Origin: Pseudomonadota bacterium
GTDB lineage: Bacteria; Pseudomonadota; Gammaproteobacteria; Burkholderiales; Burkholderiaceae_B
DNA length: 64,000 nt
Assembly (NCBI GenBank): GCA_023425645.1
Contig: JAFACG010000009.1
Coordinates: 186,001 to 250,000 of the forward strand
Direction: 5' to 3'
A program made the translations under genes and the position numbers. Below the pieces are notes generated by a model. The model was not told the origin of the DNA and made no database searches. It saw nothing but the letters and a program-made list of their open reading frames with translations. Below, in pieces: positions 9,120-17,704 of the stretch. Numbering within the stretch: the stretch's first letter is position 1; every line of letters begins with the position of its first letter.

Positions 9120-12100
9120 ATGGTGGTACGACGGGTCCTGCGACTGGCGCTGCTGCTCTACTTTGCGCTGATGCTGGGCCTGATCGGGGTTCGTTACCTG
9201 CTGGTCCCCCATCTCGATTACTTCCGCCCCTACATCACTCAGCAACTGAGCCAGCGCAGCGGCCTGCAGGTGAACATAGCCGAACTGCAGGGCGACTGGC
9301 AGGGCTGGAATCCCCGCCTGCTGCTCAAGGGCCTGTCGATTGCCGAAGCGGGACAGCCGCCGCTGCTGGAGCTGCCCAGGCTGGAAGCCAGCATCAGCTG
9401 GAAATCCTTGTTCCTGGCGTCGCTGCAACTGCGGCATCTGGATGTGCAGGGCCTGACTATTCCAATAAGGCGCGATGCCCGCGGCCACTTCTGGGTGATG
9501 GGCCAGTCTTTCCATCCCGACGACGACCCCGCGCCCGACGATCCGGATGCCTGGCAGGGGCCCGCACGCTGGCTCCTGCAGCAGCGGGGCATACGCATCC
9601 AGGGCGCGTCCCTGGTCTGGGTCGACGAATGGCGCGGTGCGCCCGAGCTGCGCCTTCCCGATATCGAATTGCAGATGAGTTATGCGGACGGCTGGCACGA
9701 ACTGGGTCTTCAGGCCCAGCTGCCGGCGGGTCTGGGCGAGTCCTTGCGGTTCGATGCGCGGGTGCAGGGCGAGCGCCGCCTGCCGGCCGGGCTGGATCTG
9801 CGCAGCCTTCCCTGGGAAGCGGTCGTGCAGGGGCAGGGCGTGGACGTGGCGGGCTTGCGTCCCTGGGTGGACGTGCCGCAAGCCCTCTACCGCGGTTGGG
9901 CCGATCTGCGGGCGACGGCGCGGCAGGGCGGCGAAGCGGCGCCCATGCGCGTGCAGGCGTCGGCTTCGCTGCGCGACCTGGGCGTACAGACCGAGCAGGG
10001 CGAGCGTCTGCAGCTGCGGCAGGCCGCGGTGGAAGCGGGCGGTACGCTGGAGGACATCCGAAGCGTGGCGCAGGGCGAGCCCAGCGGCCCGCTGGACTGG
10101 TCCGTCACCTTGGCGCAGATGAGCCTGCGGGTGCCGCAGGTCTTCGCCCGGAGCCTGGATCTGGCCCAATTCAGCGGCCAGGGCCATATGCGGCGCGATG
10201 AACAGGGACGCCTGGCGCTGGAGGAAATGGATGTCGTCGTGCGCAATCGGGACCTGGAGGCGACGCTGGGCGGGCGCTGGCGGCAGGACAGCCGCTTCGA
10301 GGCCGGCGTGGCGGACTGGAGCGGCCGGCTGGACAGGCTGAACCTGGGGGCGCTGGTCCATTATCTGCCGCTGACCGTCAATCCGGACGCGCGCGACTGG
10401 ATGGCGGCCGGTCTGGTGCAGGGCGAAGTCAGCCAGGGTTCGCTGATGCTGAGCGGCGGCCTGGATACCTTTCCCTATGGCCTGGCGCCCGAGGACGGGC
10501 GGTTCGAGATCAGCGGTCAACTGCAGGACGCCATCATCGACTACCAGCCGGCTCGCCCCGACCGGCCGGCCTGGCCGCGGCTGGAGCAGGTCGAGGGCGC
10601 GATACGCATGCGAAACGACAACCTGGAGGTGGACGCCAGCCAGGCCCGCATGCGCATCCCGGAGCAGGACGACATCGTCATGCAGGACATCGCCACCCGC
10701 ATCGAAAGTATGGAAAACCACGCTCTGCTGACGCTGGAAGGCCGCTCGCAGGCGCCTGCCGCCAGCTATCTGGGGCTGCTGCGGCACTCCCCGCTGGACC
10801 GCTTGCTGGACGGCGTGCTGTCCGAGAGTCAGGCGCAGGGAGACTGGATCGTGCCCCTGCGCTTGCAAATCCCCTTGAATGATGTGGACCAGGCCAGCGT
10901 GCAGGGCCGCATCCAGATGGAGCGCGGAACGTTCCAGTACATGCCCGATGCGCCGCCTGTGACGGCTTTGAAAGGCGAGCTGGCCTTCAGCGAGAAAGGC
11001 GTGAGCGCGCAAGCCCTGACCGGGCAGCTGCTGGGCGGCCCGGCGCGCATCAGGGGCGTGCTTGAACCCGGCAAGCCGGGCTTGCGGATCGACGGGGAAA
11101 TCACCTCCCAGGGGCTAGAGCACTACTTGAACTTGAAAGGCGCGCAGCGCCTGCAGGGTCGGACCGGCTACAGCCTGCTGCTGACCCTGGATCCCAAGGC
11201 AGCCTTCGGCATGACGCTGGAGTCCGACCTCCAGGGCCTGGCGCTGGATTTCCCGGAGCCCCTGGCCAAGCCGGCGGACCAGGCGGCGGCCCTGACGGCG
11301 CGCTGGAGCTCGGATCCGGCGGCCAAGTCCGACCTGCTGCAGCTCAGCCTGGCCGGGCGCCAGACGCTGCTGGTCGATATGCTGCGCCGCCAGGGCGTGG
11401 GCAGCGGTCCTTACTTCCAGGGCGTGGCCATGGGAACGCCCGGCCTGGTGGCCTCGCCGGAGCGCGGCACGCAGGTGCATGCGCAGTACGACAGGCTGGA
11501 CATCGACGCCTGGGAGCGGGTGTTGCTGGAGTTCGAACAGACGCCGGACGGCAAGCCTGCGCCGCCGCGCGAGCGCCCCTTGTTTCCGGAACTGGAGCGG
11601 GTGCGCCTCAAGGCGGGTCAGGCTTTCTTCATCGGCATGCTGCTCGACGGGCTGGACCTGGACAGCACCCAGGATGCCGCCGGGCGCATGCGCCTGCGGC
11701 TCCAGGCCAGGCAGGTCGACGGGCTTCTGGAGGCCCAGCGCCAGCAGCGCAGCTACGTGGGCCTGATGACGGCGAAATTCTCCCGCCTGTATGTGGACAA
11801 GACTCGCGCCGACTGGGTGCAGCCCGAACCCGAGGGCCAGACGGTGGACGACAATCTGCAGTTGCCGGCGGTGTCGCTGCAGGTGGACGATTTGCGCATG
11901 TACGGCGTGGAACTGGGGCGGATGCAGGCCAGGGGGCGTCCCCAGGACGGGGGGCGCCAGTGGCTGCTGGACAGTTTTTCGCTGCAGTCCGAAGGCATGG
12001 TCATGAAAGGCACGGGCAAGTGGGTCCTGCGCGGCGAGCAGCGAGGGCTGCAATTGACCGCCTTGAGCGATATCAGCAATCTGGGTCGCTTCATGGACAA

Positions 12101-12728
12101 CAGCGGGCTGCCCAAGGAAGTGCTGCGCGACGGCTCGGGCACGGTGCAGGGCGCGCTCTTCTGGCAGGACTTTCCCTGGTCGGTAGACAAGGCCAGGATC
12201 AGCGGCCAGGTCAATGTGGATCTGGCCAAGGGCCGCTTCCTGAGCGTGAATTCGCGTTCGGCCAAGCTGCTGGAGCTGCTCAGCCTGCAGTCCATCGCGC
12301 GCCTGAGCCGATTGGACGTCGACCTGTTCGGCGCGGCCCGTGAAGGTTTTCCTTTCGACAGCCTGACCGGGCGCATGACGCTGCGCGCAGGCAAGGTCGA
12401 GCTGGAAAATTACCGGGTCGTGGGGCCGGCGGGCACGATACGCCTGCAGGGGCAGGTGGACATCCAGGCGGAGACGCTGGACCTGACCGCCGTGGTGGCT
12501 CCCAATCTGGACGTCAGCGGCGCGGCCATAGCCGCCATATTCGCCGTCAACCCGGCTGTGGGCGTGGGAGCGTTCCTCACCCAATGGCTGATGCAGGCGT
12601 CCCTGAGCGAGAGCCTGTCGGTGACCTATGCCGTCAGCGGCAGCATCGACGATCCTCAGCTCAAGGAAGTGGCGGAGCCGCCCGTGCCTCGCCGCAAGCC
12701 TCAGACGCAGACCTTCATCGAACCGTGA
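9120..12728 (+). CDS. yhdP: YhdP family AsmA-like phospholipid transport protein
   Basis: A 1202-residue protein with a single N-terminal transmembrane helix (about residues 4-27) and a very long periplasmic body rich in beta structure: the DUF3971 region, then an AsmA-2/C-terminal domain ending in a conserved amphipathic segment. YhdP, TamB and YdbH are bridge-like proteins that carry phospholipids from the inner to the outer membrane in enterobacteria; the role here is inferred from the family. The length is within the YhdP range (about 1200-1300). It is divergent from glnE, convergent with the regulator at 12862, and appears monocistronic. Confidence 0.88.
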   Translation: MVVRRVLRLALLLYFALMLGLIGVRYLLVPHLDYFRPYITQQLSQRSGLQVNIAELQGDWQGWNPRLLLKGLSIAEAGQPPLLELPRLEASISWKSLFLASLQLRHLDVQGLTIPIRRDARGHFWVMGQSFHPDDDPAPDDPDAWQGPARWLLQQRGIRIQGASLVWVDEWRGAPELRLPDIELQMSYADGWHELGLQAQLPAGLGESLRFDARVQGERRLPAGLDLRSLPWEAVVQGQGVDVAGLRPWVDVPQALYRGWADLRATARQGGEAAPMRVQASASLRDLGVQTEQGERLQLRQAAVEAGGTLEDIRSVAQGEPSGPLDWSVTLAQMSLRVPQVFARSLDLAQFSGQGHMRRDEQGRLALEEMDVVVRNRDLEATLGGRWRQDSRFEAGVADWSGRLDRLNLGALVHYLPLTVNPDARDWMAAGLVQGEVSQGSLMLSGGLDTFPYGLAPEDGRFEISGQLQDAIIDYQPARPDRPAWPRLEQVEGAIRMRNDNLEVDASQARMRIPEQDDIVMQDIATRIESMENHALLTLEGRSQAPAASYLGLLRHSPLDRLLDGVLSESQAQGDWIVPLRLQIPLNDVDQASVQGRIQMERGTFQYMPDAPPVTALKGELAFSEKGVSAQALTGQLLGGPARIRGVLEPGKPGLRIDGEITSQGLEHYLNLKGAQRLQGRTGYSLLLTLDPKAAFGMTLESDLQGLALDFPEPLAKPADQAAALTARWSSDPAAKSDLLQLSLAGRQTLLVDMLRRQGVGSGPYFQGVAMGTPGLVASPERGTQVHAQYDRLDIDAWERVLLEFEQTPDGKPAPPRERPLFPELERVRLKAGQAFFIGMLLDGLDLDSTQDAAGRMRLRLQARQVDGLLEAQRQQRSYVGLMTAKFSRLYVDKTRADWVQPEPEGQTVDDNLQLPAVSLQVDDLRMYGVELGRMQARGRPQDGGRQWLLDSFSLQSEGMVMKGTGKWVLRGEQRGLQLTALSDISNLGRFMDNSGLPKEVLRDGSGTVQGALFWQDFPWSVDKARISGQVNVDLAKGRFLSVNSRSAKLLELLSLQSIARLSRLDVDLFGAAREGFPFDSLTGRMTLRAGKVELENYRVVGPAGTIRLQGQVDIQAETLDLTAVVAPNLDVSGAAIAAIFAVNPAVGVGAFLTQWLMQASLSESLSVTYAVSGSIDDPQLKEVAEPPVPRRKPQTQTFIEP

Positions 12729-12821
12729 CCGCGGATCGCCGCGCACGCGCCGCCGCTCATGGCGGGGCCAGGCAAGGCCGGGGCGATGCGGCGCGCAACG
12801 CGCACCGGTATCGCGGCGAGC

Positions 12822-12849
12822 AAGCACCGGCTCCAAGACCGGTGTTCTT
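12822..12849. terminator. Weak hairpin between yhdP and the GntR gene
   Basis: Stem CACCGG (12825-12830) with CCGGTG (12839-12844), extended by a G-T and an A-T pair, then TTCTTC. It lies between convergent genes and could terminate yhdP, but the T tract is poor. Confidence 0.3.
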
Positions 12850-12861
12850 CATCAAGAGGAT

Positions 12862-13542
12862 TCAGTCGGCCTGCCGTTCCAGCATTTCATCCAGCGTGGC
12901 GTAGTAGCACATGGAGGCATGGCGCAGATTGGAGCGCACCTGCTCGCGCGCCTGCTCGTCGTCCTTGTCCAGAAAGGCCTGCAGGATGCCGCGGGTGGCC
13001 TGCAGCGACAGCTCGCGGTAGTTCAATTCGCGCAGGGTGGCCAGGCGCACGGCCTCCACATGGTCGCTCAGGCGCATGATCATGGTGCTCAGGTGCGTAT
13101 TGGGGCATAGCGTTATCCAGCTTTCCCGGAATGCGTCGTTGGCGATCATGTACTGCAGGGGATCCTGGGCGGCATGGGCTTTCTCGGCGGCCGCGGCCGC
13201 CTTGTTCATCAGCGCCAGGCCTTCCAGCCCGGCCTGCCGGCAGGCGGCCGCGGCCGCCTCGGGCTCCAGCAGCATGCGTATCTCGAAGATCTGGGCGATG
13301 TCGGCCGGCGTGAAGCGCCGCAGTACGAAGCCGCGCGAGGTGCCTTCCAACAGGCCCTCGCTGGTCAGCTGCAACAGCGCTTCGCGCACCGGCATGCGCG
13401 AGACCTGGAGTTCGGCGGCGATTTCGTGATCCACCAGACGGTCGTCGTAGGCGATCTCGCCGCTGCGCATCCGGCTGCGCAGGTGACGGTACACCTGCTG
13501 GCGTATGTTCAGTTTCGGGGCGGCGGGCTTGCTTTTATTCAT
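12862..13542 (-). CDS. GntR-family (FCD subfamily) transcription regulator of the Rieske/ABC operon
   Basis: A 226-residue protein with an N-terminal winged helix-turn-helix (about 12-75, containing VSRMPVREALLQL) and a C-terminal helical FCD effector domain (about 85-215). The metal-binding histidines usual in FCD proteins are replaced: the F-H motif reads NDAFRESW and the EH-x2-IL motif reads ATRGIL; only the last His (NLRHA) remains. The start ATG 13542 overlaps the stop of the V4R gene by 8 nt, so the two are translationally coupled. An upstream in-frame start would lie inside the V4R gene. It probably controls the divergent transporter-oxygenase operon; the ligand is unknown. Confidence 0.88.
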   Translation of the reverse strand: MNKSKPAAPKLNIRQQVYRHLRSRMRSGEIAYDDRLVDHEIAAELQVSRMPVREALLQLTSEGLLEGTSRGFVLRRFTPADIAQIFEIRMLLEPEAAAAACRQAGLEGLALMNKAAAAAEKAHAAQDPLQYMIANDAFRESWITLCPNTHLSTMIMRLSDHVEAVRLATLRELNYRELSLQATRGILQAFLDKDDEQAREQVRSNLRHASMCYYATLDEMLERQAD

Positions 13543-14044
13543 TGGCTCTGGGCGTGACGGTGAACAGGCAGTCGGCATGCGAGCCCTGTGCGCAGCAGTG
13601 GCGCTCCTGCACTCGGACCTCTCGATCGTAGATCAGCGCGCCGACGGCCGTAAGCATACCAACGATAGGGCGGCACAGGGGCTCATCATGAGCGCCGAAC
13701 CCCTTGGCGAAGGGGCTGTTGCGCACCTGGACGTGCAGGCCTGCGTCGGGCAGGTGTTCGATGCGCCAGGCGCCCCAGCCCAGTTGGGCGGAGATATCGA
13801 CGATGCTGGCCAGCAAAGCCTGCGGCCGGCGGCCGCAGGCTTCCCAGTAGGCCCGGGCCGACTGTCCGCCCTGTTCCATCACGGCTTCGCCCAGGGCGCG
13901 CAGGGCCTGGCCGCGCGCGGGCTCATCCAGCCGGCGGAACAATCCCATCAGCACATCGGCGCGCAGCATGAGGTAGCGCCGGTCGGCGTCCAGGATCTGG
14001 CCGTGCTCCGCATCCCACATCAACCTGTCTTTGAATTCAGTCAT
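13535..14044 (-). CDS. Stand-alone V4R (XylR_N-like) sensor protein
   Basis: A 169-residue protein that resembles the effector-sensing N-terminal half of XylR/DmpR-type activators, but with no ATPase or DNA-binding domain. The first half (about 5-65) has the XylR_N pattern: DAEHGQIL, a DRRYLMLRAD helix, then a G-x2-SARAYW segment. The C-terminal part (about 90-165) is a V4R domain ending in ERHCCAQGSHADCLF, with Cys 150, 151 and 159. V4R domains bind small hydrophobic, often aromatic, molecules. ATG 14044 is preferred over in-frame codons upstream, which run into the AT-rich promoter region. It forms an operon with the GntR gene and likely passes ligand status to it; that link is inference. 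Confidence 0.75.
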   Translation of the reverse strand: MTEFKDRLMWDAEHGQILDADRRYLMLRADVLMGLFRRLDEPARGQALRALGEAVMEQGGQSARAYWEACGRRPQALLASIVDISAQLGWGAWRIEHLPDAGLHVQVRNSPFAKGFGAHDEPLCRPIVGMLTAVGALIYDREVRVQERHCCAQGSHADCLFTVTPRANE

Positions 14045-14206
14045 TTTTAAGAAAAGTATATTGTTTTGTTTAAAGATAATATATTGATTTTTAAGAGTAT
14101 AAATTATAGGGAAAACCATTATCCATTTAATTTAAGAATAAACTATATACTTTTTTGCAAGGCGGGCTGCCGCCCTCATGAAGCACATGACAAAAGGGGA
14201 CACAAG
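14045..14206. promoter_or_regulatory. AT-rich divergent promoter/operator region
   Basis: A 162-nt gap between the V4R-GntR operon and the transport operon, strongly AT-rich against a GC-rich background. It holds an exact inverted repeat, AAAAGTATAT (14052-14061) and ATATACTTTT (14145-14154), 83 nt apart, plus a related GAGTATAAA near 14094. These TATA-centred half sites resemble operators of FCD-GntR proteins. Placement on both flanks suggests looping repression of both promoters. Confidence 0.55.
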
Positions 14207-15727
14207 GTGAAAGCGTTACGAAAAAGCGTGATGGGACTGGCCCTGGGGGCCGCGTTGATGATGGGTTGGGGGACGGCCAGCCAGGCGGCCGGGGACGAGC
14301 TGAAGATCGCCTTTCCGGTGGACATCCCGTCCTGGGACCCGACCTCGGTCACGTTTCCGGCTGGACAGTCCATCTACAAGGCCGTATTCGATTCGCCGCT
14401 GTTCGTCGGCGACGACCTGAAGGTGGCGCCGCGCCTGATCGAATCCTGGGAATGGGCCGATGAGCAGGGGCAGGCCCTGAAGGTCAAGCTGCGCGCCAAC
14501 GTCAAATTCCACGACGGCAGCGCCATGACCGCCGAAGACCTGAAGTTCACCTTCGATCGCGCCATCAACAAGAAGACGCTGGCGCTCAACGGCATGCTGC
14601 CCACGCTCGAGTCGGTGGAGGTCACCGGCCCGCTGGAAGCCGTGATCCATTTCAGCTCGCCCACGCCCACCGCGCCCAAGGGGCTGGCATTCCTGTCGGC
14701 CTACATCCTGCCCAAGGCCTATTTCGAGAAAGTGGGCGAGGCCGAGTTCCTGAAGCGCCCCGTGGGCGCCGGGCCGTACAAGCTGAGCGATTACCAGCGC
14801 GGCTCGCGCATCACGCTGGAGGCTTTCCAGGATTACTGGCAGGGCGAGCCGGCCTTGAAGCATGTGGTGTTCGACATTGTGCCGGATTCCTCGGCGCGGG
14901 TCGCGGCGGTGGAGTCGGGACGCGCCGACGTGTCGGTCCAGATTCCGGTGCGCGAAATCACCCGATTGGAAAAGAATCCCAAGCTGGAAGCCAAGGTCTA
15001 CCCCTACAGCGAGATCTACATCCTGCAGATGCCCAGCTACGTGGACAGCTTCAAGGACGTGCATGTGCGCCGCGCCATGAACATGGCCATCGACAAGGCC
15101 GGGCTGTCGCGCGCCTTCTACAAGAATGCGGCCCAGCCCTTGTCGGTGCTGGCCACCAAAGGCTCGCCGGGCGATGTGCCGGACCTGAACATCCCCTTCG
15201 ACAAGAAGGCCGCGGTGGAGGAACTGGCCAAGGCCGGCTACAGCACGCAAAAGCCCCTGGTCATCACCCTGTACTCCACCAACAACACATTCCCGTCGGA
15301 TTATGATGTGGCGCGCGCCGTGGCGCAGATGTGGAGCCAGATCGGGATCCAGACCACGGTGGAGGAAATCACGGTGGCCAAATACCTGGAACTGAGCCAT
15401 TCGTCCAAGCTGACCGGGGTGATGCTGTACAGCTGGGCCAACGCCACAGGCGATCCGGAAATCTTCACCGGCCGCATCCTGGACCCGCGCCTGCGTTTTT
15501 CCACCTGGAAAGAAGAGCGTCTGGCCGGCACCCTGGACGAGCTCAATCGCCAGATGGACGAAGGCAAGCGCGTGGCGGGCTACCAGGCCTTGAACCGCGA
15601 GGCGGCCGAGCAGGCCTGGAGCCTGCCGGTGCTGCAGTCCATTTCCACCATCGCCTACAAGAAGGGCCTGAAGCTCAACACCTACCAGACCGGCTACATC
15701 CTGCCGCAGGAGTATTCCTGGCAGTAA
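14207..15727 (+). CDS. ABC transporter substrate-binding protein, peptide/opine/nickel (SBP_bac_5) type
   Basis: Periplasmic binding protein of a DppA/OppA-class importer. GTG 14207 is taken as the start because AAGGGGA lies 6 nt upstream (14194-14200) and it gives a clean Sec signal peptide: KALRK, a hydrophobic core, and cleavage after SQA at about residue 27. Start codons further upstream lie in the AT-rich promoter. The 506-residue size, the early GDELKIAF strand and the later RRAMNMAIDK motif fit the family. Despite the family name, such proteins also carry opines, oligosaccharides or aromatic compounds, so the substrate cannot be read from the sequence. It heads the transporter-oxygenase operon. 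Confidence 0.93.
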   Translation: MKALRKSVMGLALGAALMMGWGTASQAAGDELKIAFPVDIPSWDPTSVTFPAGQSIYKAVFDSPLFVGDDLKVAPRLIESWEWADEQGQALKVKLRANVKFHDGSAMTAEDLKFTFDRAINKKTLALNGMLPTLESVEVTGPLEAVIHFSSPTPTAPKGLAFLSAYILPKAYFEKVGEAEFLKRPVGAGPYKLSDYQRGSRITLEAFQDYWQGEPALKHVVFDIVPDSSARVAAVESGRADVSVQIPVREITRLEKNPKLEAKVYPYSEIYILQMPSYVDSFKDVHVRRAMNMAIDKAGLSRAFYKNAAQPLSVLATKGSPGDVPDLNIPFDKKAAVEELAKAGYSTQKPLVITLYSTNNTFPSDYDVARAVAQMWSQIGIQTTVEEITVAKYLELSHSSKLTGVMLYSWANATGDPEIFTGRILDPRLRFSTWKEERLAGTLDELNRQMDEGKRVAGYQALNREAAEQAWSLPVLQSISTIAYKKGLKLNTYQTGYILPQEYSWQ

Positions 15728-15740
15728 GTGAGTAGCGCAT

Positions 15741-15761
15741 CCCGCGGCTGCATGCCGCGGG
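15741..15761 (+). other. Intercistronic stem-loop after the binding-protein gene
   Basis: Perfect 8-bp hairpin CCCGCGGC (15741-15748) / GCCGCGGG (15754-15761) without a T tract, in the 82-nt gap before the permease gene. Such structures commonly stabilise the upstream message so that the binding protein is made in excess over the membrane parts. Confidence 0.6.
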
Positions 15762-15809
15762 GCTGTCCGCCGGGCCGGGTCCGGCGCTTTTCCTCCTGCG
15801 GTTCTGTTC

Positions 15810-16823
15810 ATGAAAAACGTTTGCTTCCTGCTGGCGCGCAAGTTCGTCTTCGTGCTGGAGACGGCGTTCCTGCTGTCCATGATCGTGTTCTTCATGCTGC
15901 GCGTCATCCCCGCCGACTCGCTGGGCATGATGCTGCCGCCCTCCGCCACCGAGGCCGACGCGCAGGCGCTGCGCGTCGAACTGGGCATGGACGGTTCGGT
16001 GCTGCACCAGTATCAGGTCTGGTTCAGCGGCGCGCTGCGCGGCGACCTGGGCAATTCCATCTTCTTTCACCAGCCCGTCACCGGCTTGCTGGGCCAGGCC
16101 TTGCCGCCCACGCTGGAGCTGGCCTGCATCAGCCTGCTGATGGCCTTGCTGATCTCCATTCCGGGCGGCATCGTCCTTTACCTGCTGGACAAGAAGAAGA
16201 TCGAGTTCGCCGCCGACTTCGTGCTGGTGCTGCTGCTGTCCGTGCCGTCCTTTCTGTGGGGCATCATCCTGATCGTGGTGTTCGGCGTGCTGTTTCCCGT
16301 CCTGCCTTTCATGGGCCGCATGGAGGGCACGCCGGCGCTGGACGGGGGCACCGGCTTTCTGCTGCTGGACCTGCTGGTGCGCGGGCAGTGGCAGGCCTGG
16401 TGGGACGCCTTTTCCCACTTGCTGCTGCCGGCCCTGGCCCTGGCGCTGGCCTTCAGTCCCATCGTGATCCGCGTGCTGCGCTCCAGCCTGATCGAGACCG
16501 CCAACAGCCAGTACGTGAACGTGGCCCGCCTGCGCGGCGTGCCGGAGTGGCGGGTGCTGCTGGTGCATATGCTCAAGAACGCCGCCTTGCCCACCCTGAC
16601 CCTGATCGGCGTGCAGTTCGGCTTTCTGTTCGGCGGCACCTTGCTGATCGAAGTGATCTTCTCCTTTCCCGGCATCGGCAACCTGATGGTGCAGGCCATC
16701 AAGAATCACGACCTGCCACTGATCCAGGGCGTGGCCCTGGTGTTCTGCCTGATGGTGCTGGCCGTCAATTTCTGTGTGGACGGCTTGTACAGCGTCCTGA
16801 ATCCGCGTCTGAGGTCCGCATGA
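15810..16823 (+). CDS. ABC transporter permease, DppB/OppB type
   Basis: Inner-membrane permease of 337 residues with about six transmembrane helices: a first helix near 15-35, then the long periplasmic segment carrying ALRVELGMDGSVLHQY (a standard DppB feature), then the core. The EAA loop that docks the ATPase is near residues 225-250 (NSQYVNVARLRG, then MLKNAALP). It pairs with the permease encoded next, which it overlaps by 4 nt (ATGA). The gene is separated from the binding-protein gene by 82 nt with a stem-loop. The substrate is unknown. Confidence 0.94.
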   Translation: MKNVCFLLARKFVFVLETAFLLSMIVFFMLRVIPADSLGMMLPPSATEADAQALRVELGMDGSVLHQYQVWFSGALRGDLGNSIFFHQPVTGLLGQALPPTLELACISLLMALLISIPGGIVLYLLDKKKIEFAADFVLVLLLSVPSFLWGIILIVVFGVLFPVLPFMGRMEGTPALDGGTGFLLLDLLVRGQWQAWWDAFSHLLLPALALALAFSPIVIRVLRSSLIETANSQYVNVARLRGVPEWRVLLVHMLKNAALPTLTLIGVQFGFLFGGTLLIEVIFSFPGIGNLMVQAIKNHDLPLIQGVALVFCLMVLAVNFCVDGLYSVLNPRLRSA

Positions 16824-17704
16824 ACACGAGTTCGCTATCGTCCCTGGGGGCCCGGCTGCGGCCGGTGCTGGCCCATCCCAAAGTCCTGGCGGGCGGCATC
16901 CTGGTGCTGATATTCGCCCTGGTGGCCCTGTTCGCCCCCTGGCTGGCGCCCAACGACCCCAATGCCCAGGACCTGCTGGCGACCTTGCTGCCGCCACCCT
17001 GGCAGGAGGGCGGGCTGGCCCAGTATCCGCTGGGCACCGACGGCCTGGGCCGCTGCATCCTGTCGCGCCTGATCTACGGCAGCCGGGTTGCCTTCCAGGT
17101 GGCGGTCACCGCCGCCGCGGGCACCATGGTGCTGGGCACCGTGCTGGCCATCCTGGCCGGCTACATCGGCGGCTGGTTCGATCGCACGGTCAGCTCCCTG
17201 GTGGTCCTGTGGATGGCCTTTCCGCCCGTGGTGTTCTCCATGATGCTGATGGTGGGCCTGGGCACGGGCTTGTTCAACGTCATCCTGGCCGTGGTGCTGG
17301 TGGACTGGACGCGCTTTTATCGCGTGGTGCGCGCCGAGGTCCTGGTGGCCCGCCAGCGCGATTATGTCTATGCCGCCCACCTGCTGGGCTTCTCGCACCT
17401 GCGCATCATGCTGCGCGAGGTCCTGCCCAGCGTGGCGCCGCTGATCGTCACGCTGTTCAGCCTGCAGATGGGCGTGGCCATCGTGGTGGAGGCCATCCTG
17501 AGTTTCGTGGGGCTGTCCGTGCCTTCGGACGTGGTGGCCTGGGGCGTCATGCTGGCCGACGGCCGGGACCAGATCTACCAGGCGGGCTGGGGCCTGATGG
17601 CGCCGGTGATGGGCATCGTATTCGCGGTGCTGGGTTTCAATTTGCTGAGCGACGGCCTGCGCACGACGCTGGATCCCAGGCTCAAGCAACGGGGAGCGCA
17701 TTGA
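16820..17704 (+). CDS. ABC transporter permease, DppC/OppC type
   Basis: Second permease subunit, 294 residues. An N-terminal helix (about 20-42) is followed by the family signature APNDPNAQDLL and a LGTDGLGRCILSRLIYG segment (about 68-85). Five further helices and the EAA loop around DYVYAAHLLGFSHLRIM come next. The start ATG 16820 overlaps the stop of the first permease, and the stop shares one base with the start of the ATPase gene, so all three are translationally coupled. It forms the channel with the DppB-type partner. Confidence 0.94.
   Translation: MNTSSLSSLGARLRPVLAHPKVLAGGILVLIFALVALFAPWLAPNDPNAQDLLATLLPPPWQEGGLAQYPLGTDGLGRCILSRLIYGSRVAFQVAVTAAAGTMVLGTVLAILAGYIGGWFDRTVSSLVVLWMAFPPVVFSMMLMVGLGTGLFNVILAVVLVDWTRFYRVVRAEVLVARQRDYVYAAHLLGFSHLRIMLREVLPSVAPLIVTLFSLQMGVAIVVEAILSFVGLSVPSDVVAWGVMLADGRDQIYQAGWGLMAPVMGIVFAVLGFNLLSDGLRTTLDPRLKQRGAH

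Noticed and set aside
12729..12861. tRNA-like fold between yhdP and the GntR gene
   Set aside because: Only one short hairpin is present; no T-loop GGTTCGAATC-type sequence or acceptor stem.
14066..14206. Possible N-terminal extension of the peptide-type binding protein
   Set aside because: It would be encoded in the AT-rich promoter and would place a signal peptide in mid-protein; GTG 14207 has a good Shine-Dalgarno and a proper signal sequence.
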